Shown one piece after another: positions 12,301 to 23,310 of a stretch of DNA of 64,000 bases (position 1 is its first letter; every line of letters starts with the position of its first letter). The stretch is from Salvator merianae (Eukaryota; Chordata; Lepidosauria; Squamata; Teiidae): contig QVOM02000119.1 in assembly GCA_003586115.2 (NCBI GenBank), positions 42,782,521 to 42,846,520 of the forward strand. The letters are read 5' to 3'. Made by a program: the position numbers and the translations under genes. The notes under the pieces are model-generated. The model saw nothing but the letters and a program-made list of their open reading frames with translations, did no database searches and had not been told where the DNA came from.

Positions 12301-12311
12301 GTTGGTAGAGG

Positions 12312-12349
12312 GAGAAAAGCATGCTGGGTAATGCCTCTGTGCCACAGTC
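12312..12349 (+). repeat. left inverted terminal repeat of DIRS-like element
   Basis: The core AGCATGCTGGGTAATG matches the complement of the right arm at 17646-17683 (AGCATGATGGGTAATG). The arms are 5.3 kb apart in opposite orientation. Confidence 0.65.
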
Positions 12350-12762
12350 CCTGACAGCAATAGATGACATGTTACAAGGTATAGAAACTCTTGGCACCAA
12401 TTGGACTCCAGTTCTTCTGGCGCAGGGTACTGGGAGTTAGGAGCTGAAGTCTAAGAGGTATAGCTGCGGAAATACAATTAACACAAGACTAGAGTGAAGC
12501 CTCTCATTTTCTAGTCAAGAAAGGGTCTGCTTTTCTTCCTCTACTATCCCACAGAAAGACCGCTCACAGTAAGTACCAGGGAAGCTTCTCATGGGATAGT
12601 GATGGAAAAAGCGTATTGGGGGCTACTCAAGCTTGCATACATGGGTGGGGGACTTGAGAATCAGGCATCCACTACCTGTTGTAGCATATGGTTTTTGAAA
12701 GCAGTAGCTGCTGACATGCAGAGATTTAATTTTTAGTGTCATGAGAAAAAAGAGGGCATCCT

Positions 12763-13250
12763 TCACGTTATCTTGCAAATCTCCTCAGTCAGCCTAGGTG
12801 CCAAAGCTGGCAAAGTTGAAGTGGCCATAGTTGAATGTGCAAAAATACCCTCAGATACAGGGAGATGCTGGGCTTTGGAGGCTACCACTTTACATGATTG
12901 GACAATAATTCTGGATGAGGCTGTGGTACCTATAGTCTTGATGTGGAAGATCACAAAAAGGAATTGCACCTTGACTGCCTTGCAAACTTATAAAGAGTGC
13001 CAAAAGATCTCTATAGGATGCTTAGGATCAGGAAAAAAGGAAGAAAGATAAGTTTCTTGGCTCCTGTAGTAAGATGAGTCCACCTTAAGCTAGAAATCAT
13101 CAACTGTGTGTGGAGTGATGAAACCGAGAGTTGAAATGAAATATGGAAGCGAAATAGTGCAGCAAGGTCTGATACTCTTCTGGTATATGTAATAGCCATC
13201 AAGAATGCCACCTTTCAAGACAAATAAGACAATGGAGGTTCAAATGAAGG
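12763..13250 (-). pseudogene. tyrosine recombinase remnant (DIRS-like)
   Basis: Minus-strand frames read FLMAITYTRRVSDLAAL (near 13200-13150) and, further on, FAHSTMATSTLPALA then LTEEICKIT (near 12850-12770). These match the 'VAITSARRVSELAAL' and 'AHSTRAMATS..' blocks of DIRS-group tyrosine recombinases, where the HxxR arginine is conserved. Here the text is HSTM, so that arginine is lost. Several frameshifts separate the blocks. Confidence 0.7.
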
Positions 13251-13810
13251 ATGAAGAAGTGTCATGGAAACCTTGTTTAACTTCTGCACAGGGAATTGAA
13301 GGAACATAGATGGAGCCATCACTTGTATGCCTTTGAGAAAACAACAGGCTACATTTTCCTTGGTGATTGAGGCTGGCCTGCTGATATCAAATACTGAGGC
13401 CAGAGCACAAAGTTAACTGTAAATGGTGTTAGGTTTGAGGGTCATATTGGCTCCCTTCTGTAGGAAAGATAGCATAGATGGTTCAAGATGGGAGCATTTA
13501 TTGCTCAATAGCAAAAAATGCACCATATAGCAATATAAGTGTATCAAGTGGACCCATGTTTGTCAGAAAGCACGGAGGAGATGGTATCATCTACAAATTC
13601 TAGGAGTATCCTCTACAAACTCTAACTTTTGCCACTGAACCTCCATACAGCCAATTCTAACATATAGAGGTTCTAGGTAAAGATATCTTTCTGGCTCAAC
13701 AGGTCCAGCCAGCATGGAAGAAAGAGAGACTCTTGGATTGTTATGGCCATGAACTCCAAGAACCAAGGCCTCTTTGGACAATGAGGGGCAGGAAGCACCA
13801 CATCAGCCCT

Positions 13811-14071
13811 CTACCTATGATTCTCTGTCAGCCGGTGAGGAAGAAGGAAGCATATAGTAGACTTGGAGATCAAGGTTGGGATAGCTCTTCTATCACTGTA
13901 GCTTGTGGATCTCTGTACTGAGACAGGAACATCAGAATCCTGAAGTTCTCTGATGATGCGAAGGGATCCACTGTAGGCAAACTTAAAAAGTGATTTGGAA
14001 CTAGCGCCACCCTCCCTGGCATTATAAGCTTTAGCAGTGGAATTGTTAGTAAACACCAGAACATGGCACAC
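13811..14071 (-). pseudogene. RNase H remnant (DIRS-like)
   Basis: The minus strand reads HVLVFTNNSTAKAYNAREGG then SKSLFKFAYSGS, matching the 'DN..AKAYINREGG..SKSL' stretch of the DIRS RNase H domain. The catalytic Asp position is Asn here. It lies between the reverse transcriptase and recombinase remains as expected. Confidence 0.65.
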
Positions 14072-14289
14072 TGATATTATAGGAGAAGAAGCTGGATGGC
14101 CTTTATCTGCCTCCGGTTGATAGAATGTTTTCTCTCTTCCATTCCCTAAAGGTCTTGCACTATACTTCTCTGGCAGTGGCTACCCTATCCTAAATCACTG
14201 GCACTTATAATCATGATGACCTGAGAAGGATCAGAAATGGGCAGTCCTGCTGATAATTGAGAAAAAGTGGATCACCAAACCAAAGAGTC

Positions 14290-15070
14290 TTAACTCCTTT
14301 GGTATGGAAACCAACACATGAATTTTCTCTTCTGCATATCAGCCCAACTGAGGAGAAACCAATGCAAGGGCCTAGATTGAAACCTTACGCACTGACATAA
14401 ATCAAAGACAGATATCACTTTCTCGAGGAATGAAGCCAAGGTCATAACATCCAATCTGGGAGAGGAAACGACTTGCTGGATTAAAGTCACGGAACAATCA
14501 ACCCTATCCTGAAGAGGAGGCAATTGAATGAGAAGTAGAAACTATGTGGGCTCCCAGATGGTCAATTCTATGTGAAGAGAATAGATAACTTTCCTCCTTA
14601 TTGATTAAGAAGCCATGGGAGTCCAAATCTGTAGTACCTGATTCACATCATTGAGAGTGTTGTCCAGGAAATCCAATCAAAATATTTCCCAAATATGTAC
14701 AAATTGCTACTCTCTGAAGGCATAGCTTTAGCAGGAGTGCTAAAACCTTTGTAAAAACTCAGAGAACTGAAGACAACCCAAATAAGAGAGCCCAGAATTG
14801 CCAATGCTCTGAACCAATGGCAAATCTAAGCTATTGTTTACCATTAAGGTGCATCGGAATATGCCAATAAGCTTCATAAAGGTCCAAAGAAGAGAGAAAG
14901 TCATTGATCTGGAGAACTGCTCTGACAGAGGACAAGGTCTCAATTTTGAATTTAACATGCAAAACAAATTATTAACATAGTTCAGGTCAAAGTGAAAATG
15001 CTACCCCCTGTTTCTCTTTGGCACAACAAAGAATACAGAATAAACCCCATTTACTCTATCTGAAGGCAAA
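14290..15070 (-). pseudogene. reverse transcriptase remnant (DIRS-like)
   Basis: Joined across frames, the minus strand reads FDLNYVNNLF, then SLLWTFMKLI/SSLDLYEAYWHIP, then LRFAIGSEHWQFWAL and LLFGLSSVLRVFTKVLA. This is the usual DIRS/Ngaro RT series (DL..N, SLDL.DAY.HIP, FGL.SAPR.FTK). Further on, SYLFSSHRIDHLGAHI matches the RT thumb. Stops and shifts are frequent. Confidence 0.7.
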
Positions 15071-16007
15071 ATTGGTTCTGTAGCCCCTATGTCTAACAAA
15101 TGTTGAACTGCTAATAGTAGAGTAGAATTTTCTCAGAATATTTGGGAAACAGGGAAAGGGATGAAGGAGGAAGGGAGGAAAACTGTTTGAAAACCACAAA
15201 CAACAATATTCAGAACCTAAGAGTCATTAACATCAGAGCAAACTCTGAAAGTCTACCCCAGTGTGGTCAGGAAGACTGCTTGGAGAATGAGGATGTAACT
15301 GTGAGGAGATTGATGGAAGCCTTCTAGGTACTCTGACACCCCTGTTTCACCCTTTAGAGTGGCCTCGATCTTTCTGAGGGATATTCTTGAGGGAGTGATC
15401 TCCAAAGAGCACGAGTCCTTTGAACAACTTGGAAGCTGTATTTGTTTTTACATTGGAGTCAACCTTTCCAGCTCAGCTGAGTGCTGCTCTAGAAAACAAA
15501 ATAGATGTTAGTGGAGGTTCCCAGCACTAAAGAGACTCTCAAAACTCTTATTGAGGTTGACTTCCATTTTTTTTTCCAAGGAGTCTTGAAGAACACAATT
15601 CCCTCCTGGGGCATGGCTGATTTGAACACCGTGTTCAAGATGGGGGCATCCACGAGGGCACCACCCACATGCCAGAAGCAACTGATTCAGAACAAAGAAA
15701 TCTTCTCAGGAGAGAGGGCAAATGAACTGGGTTGGGTGGAGACTAGCCCTTCTAATGCATCATGGTCTCAAAGGTGTTGGGAAAAGGAGCCACCTTCACA
15801 GTCTTAGGAGGTATCAACATAAGAGCCATCTCTTCCTTTGCTAGCTCTGGGGACACCTCCTCTTCAGGAGTGACCCTTGAAAAAAAACCCTGAAAATAAT
15901 CCAAGTTGAAAAGTCTAGAAGTACCTTGGTATGTGACTTCCTTCACTGTATTGTCTGGCATTGTTTCTTCATGCTCCTGTTCAGAGTGGTGAGATCTGCA
16001 TTGAACA

Positions 16008-16236
16008 TGCTGCTCTATATAAATAAATCAGATGTGTCAGGAAGGTTGAAAGAAGAAATTATGAAAACAATTAGAACTTGGTCCAACTAAGATATAAAAT
16101 GTTTCTGCTATTGGGGGGAAGGGAGGGAGGAAGGTTGTAATTGTAAATGTAAATTGTAATAATATGTTAAAATTATTTAGTGAAATGTAATTTGTATACT
16201 ACAAATAAACTTATTATTACTAAAAAAAAGGGGGGG
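16008..16236 (+). mobile_element. 5'-truncated L1 (or L1-mobilised) insertion in the DIRS element
   Basis: A 229-bp insert ends in TAAAAAAAAGGGGGG and is bounded by an exact 17-bp target-site duplication GAGATCTGCATTGAACA (15991-16007 and 16237-16253). The 3' part ('ggggggaagggagggaggaagg' followed by AT-rich text and 'aataaactta') resembles reptilian L1 3' ends. The direct repeats prove insertion after the DIRS copy arrived. Confidence 0.85.
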
Positions 16237-17645
16237 GAGATCTGCATTGAACAAAAGTAAAAGGTTTAGAGTGAGCGGAGTATGAAGAGCCATGTGAAAT
16301 GACTACTGAAGACACTTTAGAGTGATTCTCAAAGAAAGAGAGTGGTGAGATCTGGCTAAAGACCTGGAATGGTGGGGAATTTTGCTGGAGTAATGAGGGA
16401 TGTGAGCTCTTGGATGGTTGTGAAATGCCACTACTAGACTAGGTGCATTCAAAGACAAATTGTGAGTACTAACCACTGCACTGGAAGTAATGTTGTGAAA
16501 ACAGGCCACTAACAGAGTGTTAGACTAACTGCTGGATTTGGTGAAGCATGCCTAGATTGATCAATTATGTAAGAACCAGTTGCTGAAGCAAACCTCAGCA
16601 TGCGGTCCTGATGCGTGTCCTGGAGGGATCCCAACTGCATTGTAGTTAAGTGGAGAATAGGGTTCTGCAGTGATAGTTGTGTGGACACACGAAACTGTCA
16701 AGTAGCAGAATCCTTCAGTGATAGTAGCTGGCCAGCAGAGGGCACATGGAGTTACTGCTATAATTTAAGTTCAACAGTGAGGCAGCTCCCATAGGCAGAG
16801 AAACTGGGAAAAATTTGACAGACTGAGGGCAAGACAGAGATCATATTTCTCAGCTCAGGGAGAGAGGATTGTCTGGAGACAGAATTTGAGTCCTTCCTGG
16901 CCCTGCTGCATTTGCAGGAAGCCCTTAAGTAGCATGTACATCACCTTCCTCTAGAACAGCTGTGTCGAATCTGAGTGAACTCTTACTGGAGGATAAGGGA
17001 GATTTTGCTGACTTTGCAACCTTTATTCCTCAGGAGAAATAAAAAACTTCATCCCTTCCCAGACTACAGCTCTAAGCTCAGCTACTGATGAGACTGAAGG
17101 AGCAGCGGCAGCGTTATCAACCATGTTGGAAATGGAAGGAGGTGATACAAAGGAGGTGCCAGCAATACTGGGCTGATTCTCGGCCATTACGTCAGATACG
17201 CAGGCAGGGATGTGGTTACCACCCTCAGCTGGGATCAGGGAGGGAAAGGCAGCAGCATGCTGATCCTGCTGGGCTTAGCCCTTCAGCTAGGGATGGAAAA
17301 GAACTGCAGCCTTAGTTGTAGCAGCTGAGGAGAAGACTGCTTGGTGGTGGAAATGGTGGCAGTGAGGTGTTGCAGGCAATGAATTTGCCTCAGAGTGCCT
17401 CTCTGAGAGACCCAAGCCTTTAACTACCTGGATAATGGTAAAAGACTCAAGTACTGCAGGGGTCCAGCTTCTTGCGGGTGTGTGTGTGTGTTGCTGTGGT
17501 CAGTGGACAGGTGACATTTTGAAGATTTATGTTCCTTCAAGCCCTGAGGAGTGCTCAGGGAGAAGCATGACTCTCAGGGACAAGAGTGACAGAAGAACTG
17601 GACCTAAGTTAATCCCAAGGGCTTAAGATGTCTGTCACACATAGA

Positions 17646-17683
17646 GATGGTGACATGGAGACATTACCCATCATGCTCTTCTC
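17646..17683 (-). repeat. right inverted terminal repeat of DIRS-like element
   Basis: Partner of 12312-12349, about 30 of 38 matching on reverse complement. The match fades beyond about 17692. Confidence 0.65.
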
Positions 17684-17689
17684 ATCTTC

Positions 17690-17840
17690 TCCCACAAGAA
17701 GTAAATATTTGACAGAGCAACTTTATTAGTTTTTTGCAACAAATCTGTACAGAATCTTGTAACACCTTGAAGAAAACATGTCTATTGAGGTTTATATTGC
17801 TGTGGATAAGAATCTGCTTCGTCAGATCATTCAGTATAAC
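17690..17840 (+). repeat. dispersed repeat copy (SINE-like, 'ctgcttcgtcagatc' family)
   Basis: The text 'ttttttgcaacaaatctgtacagaatcttgtaacacc' then 'tataagaatctgcttcgtcagatc' belongs to a widespread sauropsid repeat family with the theme 'ttgtggcacctta..agctttcgtgga..acttcatcagatg'. A second copy in the same orientation is at 46225-46365. I do not know the proper family name. Confidence 0.6.
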
Positions 17841-18149
17841 AATAACTTTCACTTCCATGTATGTATGATATCCATCGCATTTCAGGGATGTTAATTCTTT
17901 TCTTACCAATTGTTCCAAAGAGCAACATAAAGTGACATTTATACCACTGCAGAAAAGTCTCTTATAAATTTAATTGCAGTCACTGGTTTCTGTTAAGCAA
18001 TAAGCTACAGTTTTGTGCACTTTTGAACCTTCCTTTCCTTCTTTTACTCAAAGGTCCACTGAAAGTAAAACTTTTAGTATTGGCTATAAAAGCCAAGTCT
18101 GATAGCTGACCCTGAAATAGTATGAAGACCTCTTTCTTCCCCTCCCCCC

Positions 18150-18800
18150 CAGATAAGAACACAAAAAATCTGAACCCCACTGGTTTGAACCCATTACCAG
18201 CTAGCCCAGCAGTCTGTTCTCAGAGAGGCCAACCAGCTACACAAGAGGCCCTGTTAGCAAGACATGACGACGCAACTTGCTCTGCTCAGAATCTCCCAAT
18301 AGGTGGCCTTCAGAAGCATACCGCTTCCCATTACCAGAGGCAGTAACACGGCCACTGGGGATAACAGCCATTCATAACCATCCAAGGTGGTGGACAACAC
18401 CACATCTGGTAGTGAATTCCAGAGCTTAACTATGCACTGTGTTGAATAAACAAAGAAGCAATCCTTTTCTTTGTCTTGCTTTGTCCTGGCTTGTGACTTC
18501 TGAGTCCAGCATTTTAGGAAAGAGAGAAAAACTTCTCCCTGGTCTCTTTGTTCACACTGTGCATAATTTTATACCACTATCACATCACTTCTCAGTTATT
18601 AGACTAAGGACCTTCAAACATTCCAACCATTTCTTGCAGGGAAGCTCCTCCAGCCCCTTGATCATCTTAGCTGCCTTCCTCTGAACCTTCTCCAACTCTC
18701 CTGTATCCTTTTTGAGATGCAGCAAACAAAACTGCACACAGTATTCCAGATGAAGTTGAGCAATTGACTTGTATAAGGGCATTTGTCCCAGAGCTGGCAG
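18150..18800 (-). mobile_element. CR1 LINE, reverse transcriptase C-terminal region
   Basis: The minus-strand frame at 18585-18782 reads MPLYKSIAQLHLEYCVQF, then KKDTGELEKVQRKAAKMIKG and LECLKVLSL. This is the CR1 signature (LYKSLVRPHLEYCVQF..ATKMIKGLE). The plus-strand text 'agcccagcagtctgttctcagagaggccaaccag' at 18200-18240 is the complement of the CR1 3' end. Heavily diverged. Confidence 0.88.
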
Positions 18801-18839
18801 CTGATCACCTTGAGTAAACAGAGCCTAGGTTATTCATTT

Positions 18840-18935
18840 TTTTCTGTTTTTCTTCTGCCTCTGAAGGTCTCAGGGCGGATAACAGACATAAAATACCATA
18901 AAATAGACACACTAAAAACACACACTATTATTGAT
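18840..18935 (-). mobile_element. possible LINE 3'-end scrap
   Basis: 'ctcagggcggataacagacataaaataccataaaa' resembles the complement of an L2/CR1-type 3' UTR ('..ggcggcttacaa..ataaaa'). Short and uncertain. Confidence 0.4.
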
Positions 18936-18939
18936 AAAG

Positions 18940-20112
18940 GGGGGGTCTGTTAAGTGGAGGGAGCTATGTCCCTGGGTGGCATAACAGAGGGAAGTCATGG
19001 GGTCCATATTTCTCTTGTAATGGGCAGGGTGAAGATATGGTTCAGAGAAGGAGTATTAGACTTATTAAGGTTAGCACTCCTATACTGTATCTCAGTTATC
19101 AGAATGTGAGGATGTCTGTCAGTCTTCCAATTGCCTTGGTGTTGTTAGTGAATGCCAGGCCAGTCCAAGTCATCACTCATCCATTACTTGATTGTGAATG
19201 AAAGGACCAACATGGTATGTATTACAGAGACCTAGGTGAGTGAGTTGGGAGATCCAGTGCTTACTCAGATTTGTCCCCCAGGATACCTGAAGCAGCATCC
19301 GTCCAGTCTTCTTGAGTGGGTAGGGGAGTTGCCACAGTTGAGAAATAAGTTATTTCTCTCACTAGACCCCCATATCCATTATTTGACTGGGGTTGAAGGA
19401 TTGTTCCTGGTATTGGGCCAGAGAGACAGAATAGGGCTGCTTCTGGAATACTGTTCACCATTTTCCAACAGCTTCCCTGTCTGAGTTGGTGGAGATGTCT
19501 CTGATGTGGAGTTGGAGACTTCCTGCACAGGGGTGTTGGGGGACTACAATTTCCATGCTGAGGATGCCTCTAGTAGGCCAGCTTGGGACAACCATGGGGC
19601 TGACTCAGTGTTTTATGTGTCCAACTCATGTCCACCCCATTGCATCCTCAAATGGCTATCCAGCAAAGTTGTTCTGGGTAATTAAAAGGCTATTGTCATT
19701 TAGCCATAAGGATCCATTTGTGCCACCATTAGAGGTTTGCTGTGATAAATTTGCAGGGCATTTCCTGGACAAAGTTTGCTCAGATTTGCATGGAATTGGA
19801 TTCCATAATTGGAAGTGGATCAATGGAATTATCCAAAGCACCACATGGTCCTGTTATTCTGAATCGCTTTTGATTATTACAGTATGAGGAAATGGGCAAT
19901 CTATTTGCAGGGGTTCTGTCTATTTGATCCTTATCTGTCATAGCTAATAAAAGCTAGCTGAGAGAGTATAACTGGCTGGGTCTTAGGGAGTACTAGATGC
20001 TTCAATGTTGGAGTGGGAGGTGCCAGAGGAACTAAAGAAAGCTGTAGTACACCCTGTTCTTAAGAGGGCATCCCTGGATCCAAAGGTATTAAATAACTAT
20101 CTCCCAGTGTAG
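18940..20112 (+). mobile_element. L2-like LINE, endonuclease and start of RT region
   Basis: Plus-strand frames with breaks read NMVCITET near 19210 (endonuclease DLALITETW block) and, near 19540, GDYNFHAEDAS (the GDFNIH block). Near 20020, VPEELKKAVVHPVLKRA then SLDPKVLNNY is the start of the RT domain. It stops abruptly at about 20112. It shares text with 48590-50120, including 'aataaaagctagctg', so the two are copies of one family. Confidence 0.8.
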
Positions 20113-20559
20113 CCATGTGCTTCTCAGAATCCCCTACTTTGAAAATGAAGTGCCAACTTCAAGACACAGCCCTGATGAAGCACAAACTTCAGGACATTAT
20201 ATGAATACTGTGCAATTGGCATATTATTGGCATTTGGGCTGGAAGTGTAGAATTATGATCAGAAAACCTGAGATTTCTGTATCAGGCCATATCAAAGATT
20301 CCAAAATATACTTTTATAATGCAAGTCTCCATTCTGGCAAGATTGCAGAACAAGTTGTTTACCTGCAGAGCAGAAGTTAAGGAAATCTGCATTTGCAAAA
20401 GATGACCAGACAGGAAATAATCTATTTATCTTTGCAAGTACAACTGTGAATGAATTCTGGCACTAAAGAATAAGAGCTATTTGACAACAGTAAATATCGG
20501 AGAGATCTTTATCTGGAATGCTGGATAGCGTTAATGTGTTCAGATTGAAACTATTGTTC

Positions 20560-21240
20560 CTAGTCTGATTGGATTATGTCTGCAGTGGAGTCAAGTCATC
20601 AACTTGTCCTGAACTTCTGACATGCCCCGAAGTCAGAACATCATGAGTCACATATCTCCTTTGTCCTTTTTCCTGTCCCATGGGTTGTACCTTCTCTTTC
20701 TTTAATTTTCCTGCCTCTCCTCCTGCCTTGAGATTCTCATTAACCTGTATGGAACCTCCAGTCACCTCCTGGGCTGGACTGTAGGGGCAGGGTCTCTGCC
20801 CCCAGATTTAGAGAATTAGGAGCATCTTTCTCTCTCTCTCTCCTCCCCTCATCCAGCAAAGAATTTCTGCCTGAACGTCACTTCCAAGTCCATGTCAATG
20901 TGGGTGAGAAATAACTGCTCCTAGGTATATTAGTGCAGGGCCTTTTTTTATTTTTAGGTCAGGTTCTTCCCTTTCTTTTGTCTGTGCCTTCCAAACTTCA
21001 AAATTCAGATGTTTTTTATTGTGCCAAGCTATTGTACCTAATTTGTTTTGCTTTGTGCTTGTGCCATTCACTGGGACTCCCTTTTGCTTATATTGAAGTC
21101 TCTTTGGAGTGCTCTGCGCAGCACCCATCAGAAATGGCCATTTTCCTCTTTTGATGCTGCTCTCTTAATAAAATATTTTCTTTATTGAAAAAGCTGCTTT
21201 TTGGAGTCTATCTTGCCTGCTGCTTGTATTGTTTTAATGG
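20560..21240 (+). other. possible solo LTR
   Basis: Ends with 'ctctcttaataaaatattttctttattgaaaaagctgctttttggagtc', a poly(A) signal followed by a T/G-rich stretch. This arrangement is common in retroviral or Gypsy-type LTRs. A (TC)n run lies at 20828-20845. I could not define the ends or a target duplication, so this is tentative. Confidence 0.3.
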
Positions 21241-21292
21241 AGCACTTGCCAACTTATTGTTATTAAAGCCATAAGAGCTAAAGATCTCGTTA

Positions 21293-21679
21293 ACTCATGG
21301 CAGCGGCGTAGCTAAACATTCCGCCATCCGGGGCGGACCAAATGGCGGCAGCCGAGCAGGGCGCCTCACCCTGCAGGACGCCCCGCCCTGCAGCTGCCTA
21401 CTCCCACTGCTGCCGTGATGATGGCCGTGTGCGCGCGCCAGCTGGTGCGGCAAGCGGGCGGGGTGAGCGTGGCGAGCGTGCGTGGCGAGCGAGCGAGCGG
21501 TGGGCGGGGCGAGCGAGCGGCAGGTGGGGCAAGCGAGCAGCGGACATGCCGGTGAAGCCAAGAAAAGGTTAACCGGCGGGCGGGAGGGCCCAACTCACAG
21601 GCGGGCACCGCCCCCAACAATGCGCCGCCCGGTGCGCAGCGCCCCCCACGCCCCCCCTTGCTACGCCTCTGACTCATGG
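21293..21679 (-). mobile_element. GC-rich hAT MITE, copy 1 (with 8-bp TSD)
   Basis: The element proper is 21301-21671 (371 bp). The left end CAGCGGCGTAGCTA and the complement of the right end, CAGAGGCGTAGCAA, form the inverted repeat. It is flanked by exact 8-bp ACTCATGG at 21293-21300 and 21672-21679, the hallmark of hAT transposition. The interior is extremely GC/CpG-rich with a GCGAGCGAGCGG-type tandem repeat and no transposase. Long open frames across it are a by-product of base composition. Same orientation as copy 3; opposite to copies 2 and 4. Confidence 0.92.
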
Positions 21680-23130
21680 TTAACTAGCTAATTTCCCCAC
21701 ATAATACCCACATCTAGACCACGGCCAGTAACACCAGTTGCTAACATTCTATTTTGGGAGTGAAGGGAGTTCTGGCTACCCAGATGCAGGAATGCTCAGA
21801 GGAAGCAGATCATCTAGACTCATTTCAGTCTAGTTTCAGGCAGTAGTATGGCACTGAGACTGCTTTGGTCCCTGATGGGACCTGGCCATACCACTGATCA
21901 TACCTGACCCCAGATCATTTATAAATATGTTAAAAGGCATCAGTCCCAGTTGGTCAGAATCCCTTTCTAAGAACAGGAACTCAGGCTCAGGGATCTGTCC
22001 CAAATTCTCTTCTGTGAAAACAGATGTCTTCCTGGTTTTAATTTATTTGAAGAATCTTTTATTAAGAGTCTTTACAATTTTTGCAATATATTCCTCAAAT
22101 TTCCTTTTTCCTTCTTTCAGTGTCTCTTTGCATTCTTTTGCCATTGAATTTTTTTCATTTGGACAGACCTTCCACTTTCTGAGTGATGTTTTGTTGCACA
22201 TAAGAGCTTCCTTAGCATTGCTAGTTAATCATGCAGGCCTCTTCTTTACCTTGAGGATAATTTCCTTGCTAGAGGAAAAGGAAAAAATAAAACACCATCT
22301 TAAATTGCTTTTTGCTTCTCTTTGGAGTATACCACTGCAGTCTACAAATGTGAGGAGAAGAGGAATTTCTCTTGAGCAGGCTCTTTTTTGGAAGAGTTAG
22401 TATTAAGACATTAGAAGATGAGGGTGAATAAAAAATGGTCCAGCATGTAACAGGGGACAGTGGGACACCTATAAGCAGGGTGTGATAGAAAAATAAAAAA
22501 AATGAAACTTCCATGATAGAGAGTTGTGTCTAATTACTAATATCAGTCACATCTTAAATTTAGGTTACTCGTCTTTCACTTTATTTGAAGGTTTTGTTTA
22601 GTTCCATCCATCACAACTGTAACTAGCACTTCTTCCTGCAAATGGCAGCCAGATTTTGGTGGTGGTCTCATTGCAATGTTGGTGGTAGAGGGTCCCTATA
22701 TTTTGCAGAGACGAAGATGAAATGTGGTTGGTCTTAGACAATGTTTGTTGCAGTAAGACTGAACCGAATTGCTTGTGGTAAACCACCGACCCATTAAGTC
22801 ACTGCAAATATAGTAAATCAAGCCTGTTACTTCAGCACAGTGTCATTACTACTAGTGCTTGAATTGTTATAGCTGCCAGGAGAACCTTTACCAGTCATGG
22901 GATGGACTAGCAATGGATGCACTTTTTTTTTACCGCTCCAGCATACAGAAAGACATATGAGGAGAGACAAAGGTAAGGTATTGTGCAGATTATCTTTGAG
23001 CATTCTAAATTTTGGCAGCTTGTTGAGAACTTGATGACCACAGGGTCCACAGCCAGCTGAGAACTTCTAATTCTAAGAATTTTAACTCCTAACTCTAGAA
23101 GGAAGCCACCAGTGATGGAAGGGAGAGATT
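21680..23130. other. intergenic stretch without recognised features
   Basis: An open frame at 21927-22400 (157 codons, plus) is rich in Phe/Leu/Ser with no recognisable domain and lies in AT-rich sequence. I judge it chance or a decayed repeat. No other structure seen. Confidence 0.55.
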
Positions 23131-23310
23131 GGCCCTTTCTGCACTTGGCCTTATTCCAGATTATATCTTGGAATAGAGATCTGCCATCTTCATGATACTA
23201 TGAACTATGCCAGGCCCCACCTGGGGTCTGGTATAATCCACACTAGTATGTGGATAGCAGGTCCCTATTCTGGGATATAGCCCAGAATAAAGCCAAGTGC
23301 AGAAAGGACC
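23131..23310. mobile_element. short MITE with long inverted ends and 3-bp duplication
   Basis: The left end GGCCCTTTCTGCACTTGG matches the complement of the right end, GGTCCTTTCTGCACTTGG, with the similarity continuing into TATTCCAG/TATTCTGG. It is flanked by ATT on both sides (23128-23130, 23311-23313). At 180 bp the two arms make up much of the element. Related in its ends to 3060-3582. Confidence 0.7.

Larger units (their letters stand above)
12312..17683 (-). mobile_element. DIRS-like tyrosine-recombinase retrotransposon, near full length, decayed
   Basis: On the minus strand the order is a probable gag region (about 17.5-15.0 kb), reverse transcriptase (about 15.07-14.3 kb), RNase H (about 14.07-13.8 kb) and tyrosine recombinase (about 13.25-12.75 kb). 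This is the order of DIRS-group elements. The outer ends form an inverted repeat: 12312-12349 (GAGAAAAGCATGCTGGGTAA..) against 17646-17683, whose complement reads GAGAAGAGCATGATGGGTAA, about 30 of 38 matching. DIRS elements have inverted rather than direct long terminal repeats, so this supports near-complete length. All frames contain stops and shifts, so it is inactive. It is interrupted by an L1 piece at 16008-16236. Confidence 0.75.

Noticed and set aside
21295..21690. CpG-rich block as a gene promoter island
   Set aside because: Exact inverted ends and an 8-bp duplication show a transposon, and no gene starts nearby.
21342..21691. Overlapping Arg/Ala-rich open frames on both strands of the GC-rich block (likewise 25523-26065, 51510-51969, 52736-53248)
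   Set aside because: They coincide exactly with the hAT MITE copies. High GC content removes stop codons in every frame, and no protein family is recognisable.
21927..22400. 157-codon plus-strand frame
   Set aside because: Phe/Leu/Ser-rich in AT-rich DNA, with no domain, splice structure or repeat homology that I can support.
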